From: Paenibacillus tengchongensis
Lineage (GTDB): Bacteria > Bacillota > Bacilli > Paenibacillales > Paenibacillaceae
Direction of reading: 5' to 3'
DNA length: 64,000 bases
NCBI RefSeq assembly: GCF_008973665.1
Contig: NZ_WACP01000011.1
Span: forward strand, 62,001-126,000
In this document: piece by piece, positions 25,714 to 34,720 of the stretch
How the letters are laid out: each line of letters begins with the position of its first letter
Numbering within the stretch: the first letter of the stretch is position 1
Notes under the pieces: generated by a model
The model's database searches: none
What the model saw: the letters and a program-made list of their open reading frames with translations, nothing else
What the model was told of the DNA's origin: nothing
Position numbers and translations under genes: made by a program

Positions 25714-27444
25714 ATGCGTCAAAGCCAATTGTTCGCCACAACCCTGCGTGAAGCTCCCGCTGAAGCGGAGACAGCCAGCCACCGGCTGCTGCTGCGTGCC
25801 GGTTACATCCGCCAGCTGGCGGCGGGAATCTATACCTATTTGCCGCTAGGTCAGAGAGTGCTGCGGAAGCTGGAGGGAATTGTCCGGCAGGAGATGGAAG
25901 CTGCCGGAGCCCAGGAGCTGCTGATGCCCTCCATGCAGCCTGCCGAGCTGTGGCAGGCGTCGGAGCGCTATGAAGTGTACGGGAAAGAGTTAATCAAGCT
26001 GCAGGACCGTCACGAACGGGAATTTGTGCTCGGCCCTACCCATGAAGAAGTGATAACTTCACTGGTCCGCGGAGAGCTCGCTTCCTACCGCCGGCTGCCG
26101 GTGACGCTGTTCCAGATTCAGACCAAATTCCGCGATGAGCGGCGGCCGCGTTCAGGGCTGCTGAGAGGCCGCGAATTTCTGATGAAGGATGCCTATTCGT
26201 TTGATCCGGACTGGGAGGGGCTGGATGCCTCCTACACGAGGATGTTCGAGGCTTATCAGCGCATCTTTGACCGCTGCGGGCTCGATTACCGGGCGGTGCA
26301 TGCCGATTCGGGAGCGATCGGCGGCGAAGGCGGCAGCCATGAGTTCATGGCAATAGCCGGCATCGGCGAGGACACGATTGCCGTCTGTCCGGCCTGCGGC
26401 TATGCCGCCAATCTGGAGCAGGCGGAAGCGTCTGCTGCAGAAGTAACCGCTATGCACGCTGATGAAGCCGGTCGGCCCCTTCTGGAGCGGTTTCACACAC
26501 CGGGTATCCGCACGATCGGTGAGCTACACGATAGGCTAGGCATCGTACCTGAGCAGATTATCAAGACGCTCATCTATACCGGCGGCGGCCAGTCATTCGC
26601 TGTCCTGGTCCGTGGCGATCATGAAGTCAATGAGATTAAGCTGCAGAAAACCACCGGTATAACCGGACTGGTGCTGGCCGAGCACGGGGCGGTGGCCGGG
26701 CTTGCCGGGGTGGAAAGCGGCTTTGTCGGCCCAGTGGGTCTTGAGCTGACGCTGCTGGTCGATGCCGCTGTAGCCGCGATGCCGTACGGGATTGCCGGTG
26801 CCGGAGTGAAGGATTACCACCTGCGCGGTGTGGTGCCGGGCAGAGACTTCGTCCTGAGTCATGTCGGTGATTTCCGCAATGTAGTGGAAGGAGAGGCTTG
26901 TCCGCAATGCGGAGCAGCAAGCCTGAACTTCGAACAGGGAATTGAAATCGGCCACGTGTTTAAGCTGGGAACAAAGTACAGCGAGAAGCTGGGTGCCAGC
27001 TATCTGGATGCCTCCGGCACCAGCCGGCCGATGATTATGGGGTGTTACGGGATCGGGATTTCCCGGCTGTTAAGTGCAATAGCAGAACAGAATCACGATG
27101 AGGAAGGGCTGATCTGGCCCGCTGCGCTTTCTCCCTATCAGGTGCATATTCTGCAGATGTCCATGAAGGACACCGAGCAGACTGCCGCTGCCGAGGAGCT
27201 TTACGGGACTTTGACCCGTGCGGGTATTGAGACGCTGCTTGACGAGCGGGATGAACGGGCCGGCGTCAAATTCAAGGATGCCGGGCTGATGGGTATCCCG
27301 GTTACAGTGGTCGTCGGCAAAGACGCGGCAGGCCGGAAAGTCGAGTGGAAGAGCCGGAGGGAAAGCGTGAAGGAGCTGATCAGTCTGGAGGAGGGTGTGA
27401 GCCGGATATTGGCACTGAAAGGATCCGGAGGGATAACGCAATAG
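25714..27444 (+). CDS. proS: Prolyl-tRNA synthetase (bacterial type with editing domain)
   Basis: Charges tRNA-Pro; class II enzyme. It begins MRQSQLFATTLREAPAEAE as bacterial ProS does. Motif 2 is FQIQTKFRDERRPRSGLLRGREF. The inserted editing domain (about residues 225-395) contains the hydrolytic region IKTLIYTGGGQSF...LVRGDHEVNEIKL. Motif 3 is MGCYGIGISRLLSA, and an anticodon domain follows. Length 576. ATG at 25714 chosen because upstream in-frame ATGs have no spaced ribosome site. Expression is controlled by the T-box leader upstream. Confidence 0.95.
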   Translation: MRQSQLFATTLREAPAEAETASHRLLLRAGYIRQLAAGIYTYLPLGQRVLRKLEGIVRQEMEAAGAQELLMPSMQPAELWQASERYEVYGKELIKLQDRHEREFVLGPTHEEVITSLVRGELASYRRLPVTLFQIQTKFRDERRPRSGLLRGREFLMKDAYSFDPDWEGLDASYTRMFEAYQRIFDRCGLDYRAVHADSGAIGGEGGSHEFMAIAGIGEDTIAVCPACGYAANLEQAEASAAEVTAMHADEAGRPLLERFHTPGIRTIGELHDRLGIVPEQIIKTLIYTGGGQSFAVLVRGDHEVNEIKLQKTTGITGLVLAEHGAVAGLAGVESGFVGPVGLELTLLVDAAVAAMPYGIAGAGVKDYHLRGVVPGRDFVLSHVGDFRNVVEGEACPQCGAASLNFEQGIEIGHVFKLGTKYSEKLGASYLDASGTSRPMIMGCYGIGISRLLSAIAEQNHDEEGLIWPAALSPYQVHILQMSMKDTEQTAAAEELYGTLTRAGIETLLDERDERAGVKFKDAGLMGIPVTVVVGKDAAGRKVEWKSRRESVKELISLEEGVSRILALKGSGGITQ

Positions 27445-27564
27445 GGCCATGGTTAATCCCCCTCCACAAGGCAGGTGATTCCGGTTACACGGAGAAATTG
27501 CCGGCGCCATTGCTTGGACAAAACCGTCGTTTTTGAGAGTCTTCTAAAAAAAACCGCCCAAAAA

Positions 27565-27573
27565 TGCTATAAT
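27565..27573 (+). promoter_or_regulatory. Extended -10 promoter of topB
   Basis: TGCTATAAT matches the extended -10 consensus, 52 bp before the TTG start. No good -35 at the right distance. Confidence 0.55.
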
Positions 27574-27624
27574 AGAATACTGCGAGATGTTCAGACTGAT
27601 AAAGCAGGCAAGGAGCGATTCTTT

Positions 27625-29895
27625 TTGAAGACACTCATTATTGCGGAAAAACCGGATATGGGGCGGAATATCGCCGCCGCAATAGAACCGAAGGCTAAAA
27701 ATTACCGCTCTTATCTGGAAGGGGAGCAGTATATCATCACTTGGGCGATCGGGCATTTGATCGGATTGGCCGAGCCTGAGGCTTATGACGGCAAGTATAA
27801 GAAATGGAATATTAACGATCTGCCGATTATCCCCGAGGAATTCAAGCTGGTGCCGAACAGCCGCACCCTGGACCAGCTGAAGGTCATCGCCGAGCTTGCC
27901 AAGCGCAGCGATCTTCTGGTGAATTCCTGCGACGCCGGGCGTGAAGGGCAGCATATCTTTTCGCTCATCCAGCGGCACCTGAGACTTAGCCAGCCGGTCA
28001 AGCGGCTGTGGATTTCCGACCTGACGCCGGAGACGATCCGCAAAGGCTTCCAGGAGCTGAAGGACGGTGCGGAGTATGAGAACCTGACCAAAGCGGCCAA
28101 AGCGCGCAGCGAAGCGGACTGGCTGATTGGGATGAACGGCTCACGGGCGTTTACTACCAGGCATAATGTGCTGCTGTCGGTCGGCAGGGTACAGACTCCG
28201 GTACTGGCGCTCATTTATGACCGGCAAAAGACGATCGAGGCCTTTTCCTCGCTGAAATTCTTTGAGGTGGAAGGCCATTTTACGCAAAATGAGCTGGCCT
28301 ACAAAGGAATGTGGCAGGGAGAGCGGATCACCGAGCAGGCCAAGGCGAATGCGATTGCTGCCAAGGTTAAGGGCAAACCGGGGCGGATCGGCTCTTATGA
28401 GGTCAAGGAGACGAAGGAGTATCCGAATAAGCTGTACGATTTGACCCTGCTGCAGCGCGAAGCGAACGGCAAGTTTGCCTTCTCCGCCAAGAAAACGCTG
28501 GATATCGCCCAGGCGCTGTACGAAAAGCATAAGGTTATTTCTTATCCCCGGACCAACTCCAACTATGTGAACGAGCAGAATATTCCGGAGATGCATAAGA
28601 CGCTCTCGGCGCTGCAGGGAACATCCTACGATGAGTGGGTCAGGAAAGCGAACCGCAATCTGGTGCACAAGGGCAATAAATTCGTCTGCAATCCGGCCAA
28701 AGTCGAGGATCACCATGCCATACTGCCGACTCCCCGCAAAGCCTCCGGGCTCAGTGCGGACGAAATGAAGCTGTATGATCTGATCGTCCGGCGGTTCCTT
28801 TCCCAGTTCTATCCGGCGGCGGAGTATAAAGTGCATACTGTGCTGACCGAGGTAGAGGGTGAAACCTTCAAAACCACAGTCAAAGAGCTGCTGAGCCTCG
28901 GCTGGAAAGTCATCTATGCCGACCAGAAGAAGGACAAGCCCAAGCCGGCCAAGGGCAAAGGAAAGGACGACGAAGAGGAAGAGGAAGTGGAGGTCAATGA
29001 GCCTTTCGCGATAACTCCGGATTTGGGCGTGCAGTGTGCAGACGCCGTCGTTAAGGAGAAGGACACCCAGCCGCCGAAGCAGTATACGGAAGGGACCCTG
29101 CTCAAAGCGATGGAGAGTGCCGGCAAGCAGATTGAGGATGAAGAGCTGCGTGATGCCATGAAGGATTCGGGACTCGGTACGCCGGCTACCCGCGCTGCCA
29201 CCATTGAACGGCTGAAGAATGTCGGTTACATCGAGATGCAGGGCAAGAAGATCGTGATTACGCAAAAAGGGCGCACCGCCATCGAGCTGATCCGCGGCGC
29301 CGGCGTTGAGCTGCTGACTTCGCCGGAAATGACCGGCCAGTGGGAACGGCGGCTCAACGAAATCGCCAGAGGCTCCGCTTCCGATCTGCAGTTCATGGAG
29401 AATGTGAAGCGCTTCGCATCGATGATCGTCGACAAGGTGCGCCGGCAGTCGCGTGCCGACAAGACTTCCTTTGAATCGGAGACGCCGCCGGCCAAGGCCC
29501 GCAGAGGCGGGGGAAGCGCCAGTAAGGCGGAGGGCCAGCCGGCAGCGCGTACCCGTAAGGCTGAGGGCCAGACGGCTGCCCGGGTCCGTAAGCAAGCCGC
29601 TGAAGCCAAACCGGACACCGGCGGACCGAGCATTATCGGGCCATGCCCGCGTCCCGGCTGCGGCGGGATGATCTTCATGGGCCGTAAAGGCTATGGCTGC
29701 TCGCATTACAAGGAAGGCTGTCAGTTTGTCATATGGAAGGAGAACCACGGCCGGACGCTGACGGACGCCCAGGTCAAGGCGATTGTCGAGAAGGGGCGGA
29801 CGGGTAAGCTGAAATTAACCGCCGAAGACGGCTCTCCGCGGGAAGGCAAGCTGGTGCTAGCGGATCCTGCCACAGGACGGCTGAACGTGGAATAA
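27625..29895 (+). CDS. topB: DNA topoisomerase III
   Basis: Type IA topoisomerase that passes and decatenates DNA strands. The N-terminal Toprim domain has IIAEKPDMGRNIAAA and the acidic SCDAGREGQH. The active-site Tyr is in VISYPRTNSNYV. Near residues 430-445 an acidic, lysine-flanked insert (KGKDDEEEEEVEV) interrupts the core. The tail has basic AR/K-rich repeats and one zinc ribbon (CPRPGCGGMIFMGRKGYGC). The start is TTG at 27625 behind AAGGAG; the frame is open upstream to 27475, but the family begins MKTLIIAEKP. Length 756. Monocistronic. Confidence 0.94.
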   Translation: MKTLIIAEKPDMGRNIAAAIEPKAKNYRSYLEGEQYIITWAIGHLIGLAEPEAYDGKYKKWNINDLPIIPEEFKLVPNSRTLDQLKVIAELAKRSDLLVNSCDAGREGQHIFSLIQRHLRLSQPVKRLWISDLTPETIRKGFQELKDGAEYENLTKAAKARSEADWLIGMNGSRAFTTRHNVLLSVGRVQTPVLALIYDRQKTIEAFSSLKFFEVEGHFTQNELAYKGMWQGERITEQAKANAIAAKVKGKPGRIGSYEVKETKEYPNKLYDLTLLQREANGKFAFSAKKTLDIAQALYEKHKVISYPRTNSNYVNEQNIPEMHKTLSALQGTSYDEWVRKANRNLVHKGNKFVCNPAKVEDHHAILPTPRKASGLSADEMKLYDLIVRRFLSQFYPAAEYKVHTVLTEVEGETFKTTVKELLSLGWKVIYADQKKDKPKPAKGKGKDDEEEEEVEVNEPFAITPDLGVQCADAVVKEKDTQPPKQYTEGTLLKAMESAGKQIEDEELRDAMKDSGLGTPATRAATIERLKNVGYIEMQGKKIVITQKGRTAIELIRGAGVELLTSPEMTGQWERRLNEIARGSASDLQFMENVKRFASMIVDKVRRQSRADKTSFESETPPAKARRGGGSASKAEGQPAARTRKAEGQTAARVRKQAAEAKPDTGGPSIIGPCPRPGCGGMIFMGRKGYGCSHYKEGCQFVIWKENHGRTLTDAQVKAIVEKGRTGKLKLTAEDGSPREGKLVLADPATGRLNVE

Positions 29896-29908
29896 CGCTG
29901 AATAAAGC

Positions 29909-29950
29909 ACAAGAGGATGCATCCCACGGGACGCATCCTCTTGTCTTGTT
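29909..29950. terminator. Bidirectional terminator between topB and the BdbD-like gene
   Basis: A 12-bp stem ACAAGAGGATGC/GCATCCTCTTGT flanked by T-rich and A-rich sequence serves the two convergent genes. Confidence 0.85.
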
Positions 29951-29966
29951 CAAGAGCGGGACCTGC

Positions 29967-30695
29967 TTACTCCGCCAGACTCTTCTCTATGGCGGCCGTA
30001 AGTCCCTCATACGAGGAATCGGGCAGCAGTTCACCGTTCACCATGAATTTCGGGGTGCCGTTTACGCCGAAAGCCCCGGCAATCTTGAAATCTTCCTTTA
30101 CATCGTACATGTACGTGTGATCCTGCAAATCCCGGGCAAATTGCTCATAATCAATACCGCTGATGTTTTCCTTGACGAAATTCAGGATGAACTTCTGGGT
30201 AGCCCAGATTTTGCTTTCGTCGCCTTGCTGTTCGTACAGCTTGTGCACGTATTCCCAGAACTTCTCATTGCTCTGCCGGTAAATCGCTTCACCGGCACTG
30301 GCCGCGAGATAAGAGTCGCGGTCGATAAATGCAAAGTTCATAAAGTACAGCTGTACCTTGCCGGTATCCACATAATCCCTGATGAAGGAGTCCAGGTAGG
30401 CCTCGGTCCATTTCTTGCAGGCCGGGCATTTGAAGTCGGCGAACTCCATGACCTTGACTTTGGCGTCCGGGCTGCCGAGCATTGGCTGCTTCTCATATTT
30501 CAGGCCGTCCACAACAAAAGTACCTTTGACATCCGTGTAGTTCGGCAGTCCTTCAAGGTCGGCGCCGGCAGTATTCTTGGTGGCCGTCAGCATGTAGAGC
30601 AGCAGGATCAGCAGTAGAATGACGGCCGCTCCCAGCAGCATTGGCAGAAGACGGCTTCGCCGGGCCGGGTTTTGCTTTGCAGCATTGCGTTTCAT
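29967..30695 (-). CDS. Membrane-anchored DsbA/BdbD-like thiol oxidoreductase
   Basis: Extracytoplasmic disulfide-forming protein of 242 residues. A basic N-terminus and one hydrophobic segment (about residues 16-36, rich in Leu) anchor it. The thioredoxin-fold active site is Cys90-Pro-Ala-Cys93 (FADFKCPACKKW), with a helical insertion and the cis-Pro loop GTPKFMVNG. This matches BdbD-type proteins. A BdbC/DsbB quinone reductase, the usual partner, is not next door. ATG follows GGAGGTAAGG. The 130-bp region upstream carries no other gene. Confidence 0.9.
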   Translation of the reverse strand: MKRNAAKQNPARRSRLLPMLLGAAVILLLILLLYMLTATKNTAGADLEGLPNYTDVKGTFVVDGLKYEKQPMLGSPDAKVKVMEFADFKCPACKKWTEAYLDSFIRDYVDTGKVQLYFMNFAFIDRDSYLAASAGEAIYRQSNEKFWEYVHKLYEQQGDESKIWATQKFILNFVKENISGIDYEQFARDLQDHTYMYDVKEDFKIAGAFGVNGTPKFMVNGELLPDSSYEGLTAAIEKSLAE

Positions 30696-30829
30696 ACCTT
30701 ACCTCCAGGACTATGATTCGGTGATTTCCCACCAAATATTCTAATCATGTCCAGGGAAGGCTGCCTATGTCATTTGTTACAGTGTTCTTCAAAAGGAAAA
30801 CGGTAGGTCATTGCAGTCCCGGCTCTTAA

Positions 30830-31582
30830 TCAGCCGTGATTAGTGCGCTGCGCCCGTCTGCGAATCACCGGCGGAACCTCGGTGATGGAAGAAATGGTCG
30901 TCACCGACTGCTGCATTTCGCGCTGCAGCTCGATCAGGTTGTACAGCCATTCATTCTGCTGCTTCAGATAAATACTGTTGATTCTGGCCGTAACGGCCGG
31001 CAGCACATCCGTGCGCAGGGAGTTGCCGATCATCCAGGTGCGTGTCCGGTCGAAGCGGTGGGATTGCAAAATATCCTCCAGCGACTCCACATTTTTGTGC
31101 TGGCGGATAAAGATGCGGTCGTCGAAATAGAGGCCAAGCTTCATTTGCTCGATTTTACGCTTCTGGATCATATCGTCTCCGCCTGTATACAGATACAGTT
31201 CATGACCTTCCTGCTTCAGGGTGTCCAGTGTCTCTACCATTCCGGGATACGCCTCGATCTCCTGATCGTATACGCTAAGGCCGAGCTTCATAAGCTGCTC
31301 CTCCTTCTGCGGATCGGTCAAACGATTGTATTTAGCCGCGAAATAGCGGTACGTGGCAATCAGTGATTTCGGGAAATTTTCGCTGGCCAGACCGCTTGTG
31401 CTTACGGTCTCCACATCAATTTCCACCTGTTTGGTGCGGATATCGCCGGTGGTGATGCCTTCGCTTCCGAACCAGTCGCTCATCAGCTCAAAGTACTGCC
31501 CGAGGATGAGATCGAAATATTTGTTGCAGTGGACTAGGGTATCATCCAGATCAAAGATGATTTGTTGTTTCAAGGTACTCAT
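30830..31582 (-). CDS. HAD-family hydrolase
   Basis: A 250-residue soluble HAD phosphatase-fold protein. Motif I is IFDLDDTLVH (both Asp present). Motif II may be LYLYTGGDD, and motif IV is WMIGNSLRTDVLPA. The cap is helical and long. The C-terminal 35 residues are basic and outside the core. I chose the ATG at 31582, which sits 8 nt after AAGGAG; the GTG three codons upstream overlaps that site. It lies 46 bp downstream of the ArsR-type regulator and is probably co-transcribed with it. Substrate unknown. Confidence 0.8.
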   Translation of the reverse strand: MSTLKQQIIFDLDDTLVHCNKYFDLILGQYFELMSDWFGSEGITTGDIRTKQVEIDVETVSTSGLASENFPKSLIATYRYFAAKYNRLTDPQKEEQLMKLGLSVYDQEIEAYPGMVETLDTLKQEGHELYLYTGGDDMIQKRKIEQMKLGLYFDDRIFIRQHKNVESLEDILQSHRFDRTRTWMIGNSLRTDVLPAVTARINSIYLKQQNEWLYNLIELQREMQQSVTTISSITEVPPVIRRRAQRTNHG

Positions 31583-31628
31583 CGGGTTCACTCCTTATCT
31601 TTGTATCCGGATCTGCCGGCAAATATCA

Positions 31629-32552
31629 TTAAATACGAATGTAGGATTCCAGGAACATCTGCAGCTCGGACGCGCCGTCCGGCCGGATGCTGAACCGCTC
31701 GTTGCCTTCCCCGTCATCGCTGAGATGCACCCGCAAGAGGCCGGCGACGCGCAGAATAAGCAGATGGTGCATCAGCATCTCGCTGGTCTGATGAAGATCA
31801 TACTGCATCTCCCACAGCGTCTTCGGTTCATGGGCAACGTATCGGAGCAGCCGCAGCCGCGTAGGGTCCGAGAGCGCTTTGGTCAGCCGCAGCAGCACGG
31901 TAGGCGGTTCATCTTCGTCTTCGGAAGGCACGTCGACCGGATACTGAATGATAATCAGCGTCTTGTAGAAGCAGTAAGTATTAATTGGCCGGTTATGCAC
32001 GGTTGGAAGCAGCACGATGGTCTCCAGCCCGGTGATGTCGCCGATAACCACACCGCCGGATGCGTATTCAATCAGGGCTGCGGGGTCCATTTTGCTCTCC
32101 AGCAGCTTCTTCTCCGAAGCGTCTTCAATCAGCAGCGGCAGGATTTTGTTCTCCGCATGCCGGAAATACTGCTCATACCACAGCCGCAGCAGCGGACCGT
32201 AGCCGTTCTTGATCCGAACGCACTCCTCTGCGGTCAATTCCGGCAAGTATTGTGTTACCCGCTCGAGGCAGGCTTGCGGCGACGCGGCTTCCAGGTCATC
32301 GAGGAACTGGCCCACATTCACCGCCGAACCGCGGTTATAGGCCAGTGCATACAGCACATCATAGTCGCCGAACGGCCACTCGGCGGCCTGCCGGAGCGCT
32401 GCCACCTGCTGCGGCGGAATGCGCCCGTCCAGATCACGTATCCAATCGATGCCGATATCCAGGTTGGAAATCCATTTTTTCGTAACATATAGCATAAAGC
32501 TGTCCAGCAGCTCATACACAGGCGAAACGTCGATTTTCAGCTCATAACTCAT
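31629..32552 (-). CDS. ArsR-type winged-helix regulator with a long N-terminal domain
   Basis: A 307-residue protein. The last third is an ArsR/SmtB-type helix-turn-helix (LTKALSDPTRLRLLRYVAHEPKTLWEMQYDLHQTSEMLMHHLLILRVAGLL). About 210 residues precede it without recognisable motifs; this long-N-terminus architecture occurs in several Bacillales regulators. There are no metal-binding Cys pairs, so metal sensing is unlikely. ATG at 32552 follows GGGAGG. It is divergent from an MFS exporter, a common arrangement for a local repressor, and upstream of the HAD gene. Confidence 0.82.
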   Translation of the reverse strand: MSYELKIDVSPVYELLDSFMLYVTKKWISNLDIGIDWIRDLDGRIPPQQVAALRQAAEWPFGDYDVLYALAYNRGSAVNVGQFLDDLEAASPQACLERVTQYLPELTAEECVRIKNGYGPLLRLWYEQYFRHAENKILPLLIEDASEKKLLESKMDPAALIEYASGGVVIGDITGLETIVLLPTVHNRPINTYCFYKTLIIIQYPVDVPSEDEDEPPTVLLRLTKALSDPTRLRLLRYVAHEPKTLWEMQYDLHQTSEMLMHHLLILRVAGLLRVHLSDDGEGNERFSIRPDGASELQMFLESYIRI

Positions 32553-32595
32553 GAAGCTTGACCTCCCGGAATCTGTCACTTCTATATATTATCTC

Positions 32596-32624
32596 TTGTT
32601 TCAAAGAGGCTTGTCCACTATAAT
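32596..32624 (+). promoter_or_regulatory. Promoter of the MFS gene
   Basis: TTGTTT, 17-bp spacer, TATAAT in the divergent region with the ArsR-type regulator. Confidence 0.65.
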
Positions 32625-32686
32625 GTTCGGTGTTTGTGGAATCGGCGTCACTTTACATAAGCATTTTTACTTAGGGGGATTCATCC

Positions 32687-33877
32687 GTGTCAGACAAACT
32701 TCCGGCGCCGGCCGCTGCGGGCGGCCGACTGAATTACATGATTTTAATAACGACTATTATCGCTGCAGGGCTCAGCCAGGGGCTGCTGCTGCCGGTGCTG
32801 TCGATTCTGCTGGAGCAGAAGGGGGTCTCCTCATCGCTGAACGGCTTAAACGCAGCCGCGCTGTATGTCGGCTCCTTCGCGATGACGCTGGTTGCGGAGC
32901 GGGTGCTCGGCGCTGTCGGCTTCAAGAAGCTGATTGCCGGGGGCCTGAGCCTGGTGCTGGTTACGCTAATCCTGTTTCCGCTGTTTCCCGGTATAAAAGC
33001 CTGGTTCGTCCTGCGGCTGCTGGTGGGCATCGGCGATTCTGCCATTAACTATGCGGCCCAGCTGTGGGTGCTGCTGATGGCGCCTGCCGAACACCGCGGG
33101 CGTAACATCTCGCTTTACGGAATGTCTTACGGGCTGGGCTTCAGCCTGGGACCGCTTGGCCTCGGCTTGCTCCGTTTTGGCGATGCCGCCCCGTTCATCC
33201 TTACCGCTGTCCTGTTCGTGCTCGTTCTGGCTCTGGTCCTCTTCAAGCTTCCGGATTCGCATCCGGACAAGGTAGAGCACGGTGAGAATCAGGTCCGGCG
33301 GTTCGGCCGGTGCTACAGTCTGGCCTGGTACGCACTGATTCCGGCCCTTCTGTATGGTTACATGGAGGCCAGCCTGAACAGCAACTTCCCTGTTTATGGC
33401 TTGCGGATCGGATACAGCACCGACCAGATTGCCGCGCTTCTGCCGTTTGCCGGTATCGGCGGTCTGGTGCTGCAGCTGCCGCTCGGCATCTGGAGCGACC
33501 GCTTCGGCCGGAAGACAATTCTGATCATGGCCGGAGTAGGGGGAGGAGCTGCCTTCAGCCTGCTTCCGCTGGCGGGCGACCATTTTGCGCTTACACTCGT
33601 ACTACTGATGATAGCCGGCGGTCTGGTCGGCTCCTTTTTCTCGCTTGGGCTCAGCTATGCCGCCGATATCCTGCCGCGCCATCTGCTGCCTGCCGCCAAT
33701 GTCGTCGGTTCTTTCCATTTCAGCCTAGGCAGCATTGCCGGTCCCGGCATCGGCGGCCTGCTGCTGCAATTCGGGTGGAGCGGAGGCGTATTCGCCCTGA
33801 TGGGCGGTCTATATATTCTGTTCGGTCTGCTTGGGTTATTATTCTCTCCACTCGCCACGAAGAATGATATAGGGTAA
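32687..33877 (+). CDS. MFS transporter
   Basis: A 396-residue membrane protein with about twelve hydrophobic segments. The MFS loop motif appears between segments 8 and 9 as GIWSDRFGRKT, and the motif-C-like GLGFSLGPLGLGLL follows segment 4. Drug or metabolite efflux is the likely role; substrate cannot be inferred. It starts at GTG 32687 behind TAGGGGGA. It is divergent from the ArsR-type regulator, with a clear promoter in the shared region, which suggests regulation by that protein. Confidence 0.88.
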   Translation: MSDKLPAPAAAGGRLNYMILITTIIAAGLSQGLLLPVLSILLEQKGVSSSLNGLNAAALYVGSFAMTLVAERVLGAVGFKKLIAGGLSLVLVTLILFPLFPGIKAWFVLRLLVGIGDSAINYAAQLWVLLMAPAEHRGRNISLYGMSYGLGFSLGPLGLGLLRFGDAAPFILTAVLFVLVLALVLFKLPDSHPDKVEHGENQVRRFGRCYSLAWYALIPALLYGYMEASLNSNFPVYGLRIGYSTDQIAALLPFAGIGGLVLQLPLGIWSDRFGRKTILIMAGVGGGAAFSLLPLAGDHFALTLVLLMIAGGLVGSFFSLGLSYAADILPRHLLPAANVVGSFHFSLGSIAGPGIGGLLLQFGWSGGVFALMGGLYILFGLLGLLFSPLATKNDIG

Positions 33878-33964
33878 ACTAAGAACGAGTGCTCGCATGG
33901 AATTTGATCCCGCTTTCAGAGTACACTATAGAGTAGAGTTGAAGACAGGGAGAGGGCTGAAGCA

Positions 33965-34690
33965 ATGATTACAGTCGAACATTTGGCCAAAGCGGTCGGC
34001 GAAGACAACGTTCCCGTGCTGCAGGATATTGGATTTCAATTGGAGCCGGGGGAATTCGTCGTTCTGCTGGGGGCCAGCGGCAGCGGCAAATCAACCCTGC
34101 TGCGCTGCCTGGCGCTGCGCGAGAAATGGGACCGGGGAAATTTTCGCGTAGACGGCATCGATATTCACAAGAGCTTTTGGAGCGGAAGGAAGAAGATCCG
34201 CAAGGAATGGGCTTATCTGGAACAGAATGCGGAGCTCAATCCGAACCGCACCGCACTTAAGAACGTACTGATCGGACAAGCCTCCCAGACCCCGCTCTGG
34301 CGGATGGTTACCGGGATGGTCCGTTCCGACGATTATATGGGAGCCATGGATGAGCTGGATGCGCTGGGACTCTTGGACAAGGCCAAGCTGAAGACCAGCC
34401 AGCTCAGCGGCGGCGAACGCCAGCGTGTGGCTATCGCCCGGGCGCTTGTGCACGGAGCCAAGGTCATTCTGGCGGACGAGCCCGTAACCGGGCTTGACCC
34501 CCGCACGGCTGAAGGCGTCCTGGAGACGCTGCGCAGGCTCTGCAAGGAGACTGGACTTACGGTGATCACTGTACTGCCGCTGGAACTGGCTGAGCGCTAT
34601 GCCACCCGGCTGTGGGTGCTGGAAGACGGAAGAATCAAGTATGATGTGAAAGGCCGCCGTCTGACTTCGCAGGAGCGTCTGAAGTTATAG
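33965..34690 (+). CDS. ABC ATPase (PhnC-like), no permease nearby
   Basis: A 241-residue ABC ATPase: Walker A GASGSGKST, signature LSGGERQR, Walker B VILADEP. The switch His is not obvious: the usual TH pair reads ITVLPLELAE. General style is PhnC-like. No permease or binding protein of a phosphonate system follows; instead a lipoprotein and a two-component pair do, at spacings of 30 bp and then overlaps. It is therefore likely part of a signalling or envelope module. ATG at 33965 after GGGAGAGGG. Confidence 0.82.
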   Translation: MITVEHLAKAVGEDNVPVLQDIGFQLEPGEFVVLLGASGSGKSTLLRCLALREKWDRGNFRVDGIDIHKSFWSGRKKIRKEWAYLEQNAELNPNRTALKNVLIGQASQTPLWRMVTGMVRSDDYMGAMDELDALGLLDKAKLKTSQLSGGERQRVAIARALVHGAKVILADEPVTGLDPRTAEGVLETLRRLCKETGLTVITVLPLELAERYATRLWVLEDGRIKYDVKGRRLTSQERLKL

Positions 34691-34720
34691 CCGGCGGAAT
34701 CACGGGACAAGGAAAGAGTG

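Noticed and set aside
28141-29748. 535-codon minus-strand frame opposite topB
   Set aside because: Shadow of topB; no plausible domain and no upstream signals.
33965-34690. Phosphonate transporter
   Set aside because: The ATPase is PhnC-like, but no PhnD or PhnE gene accompanies it and its neighbours are signalling genes.
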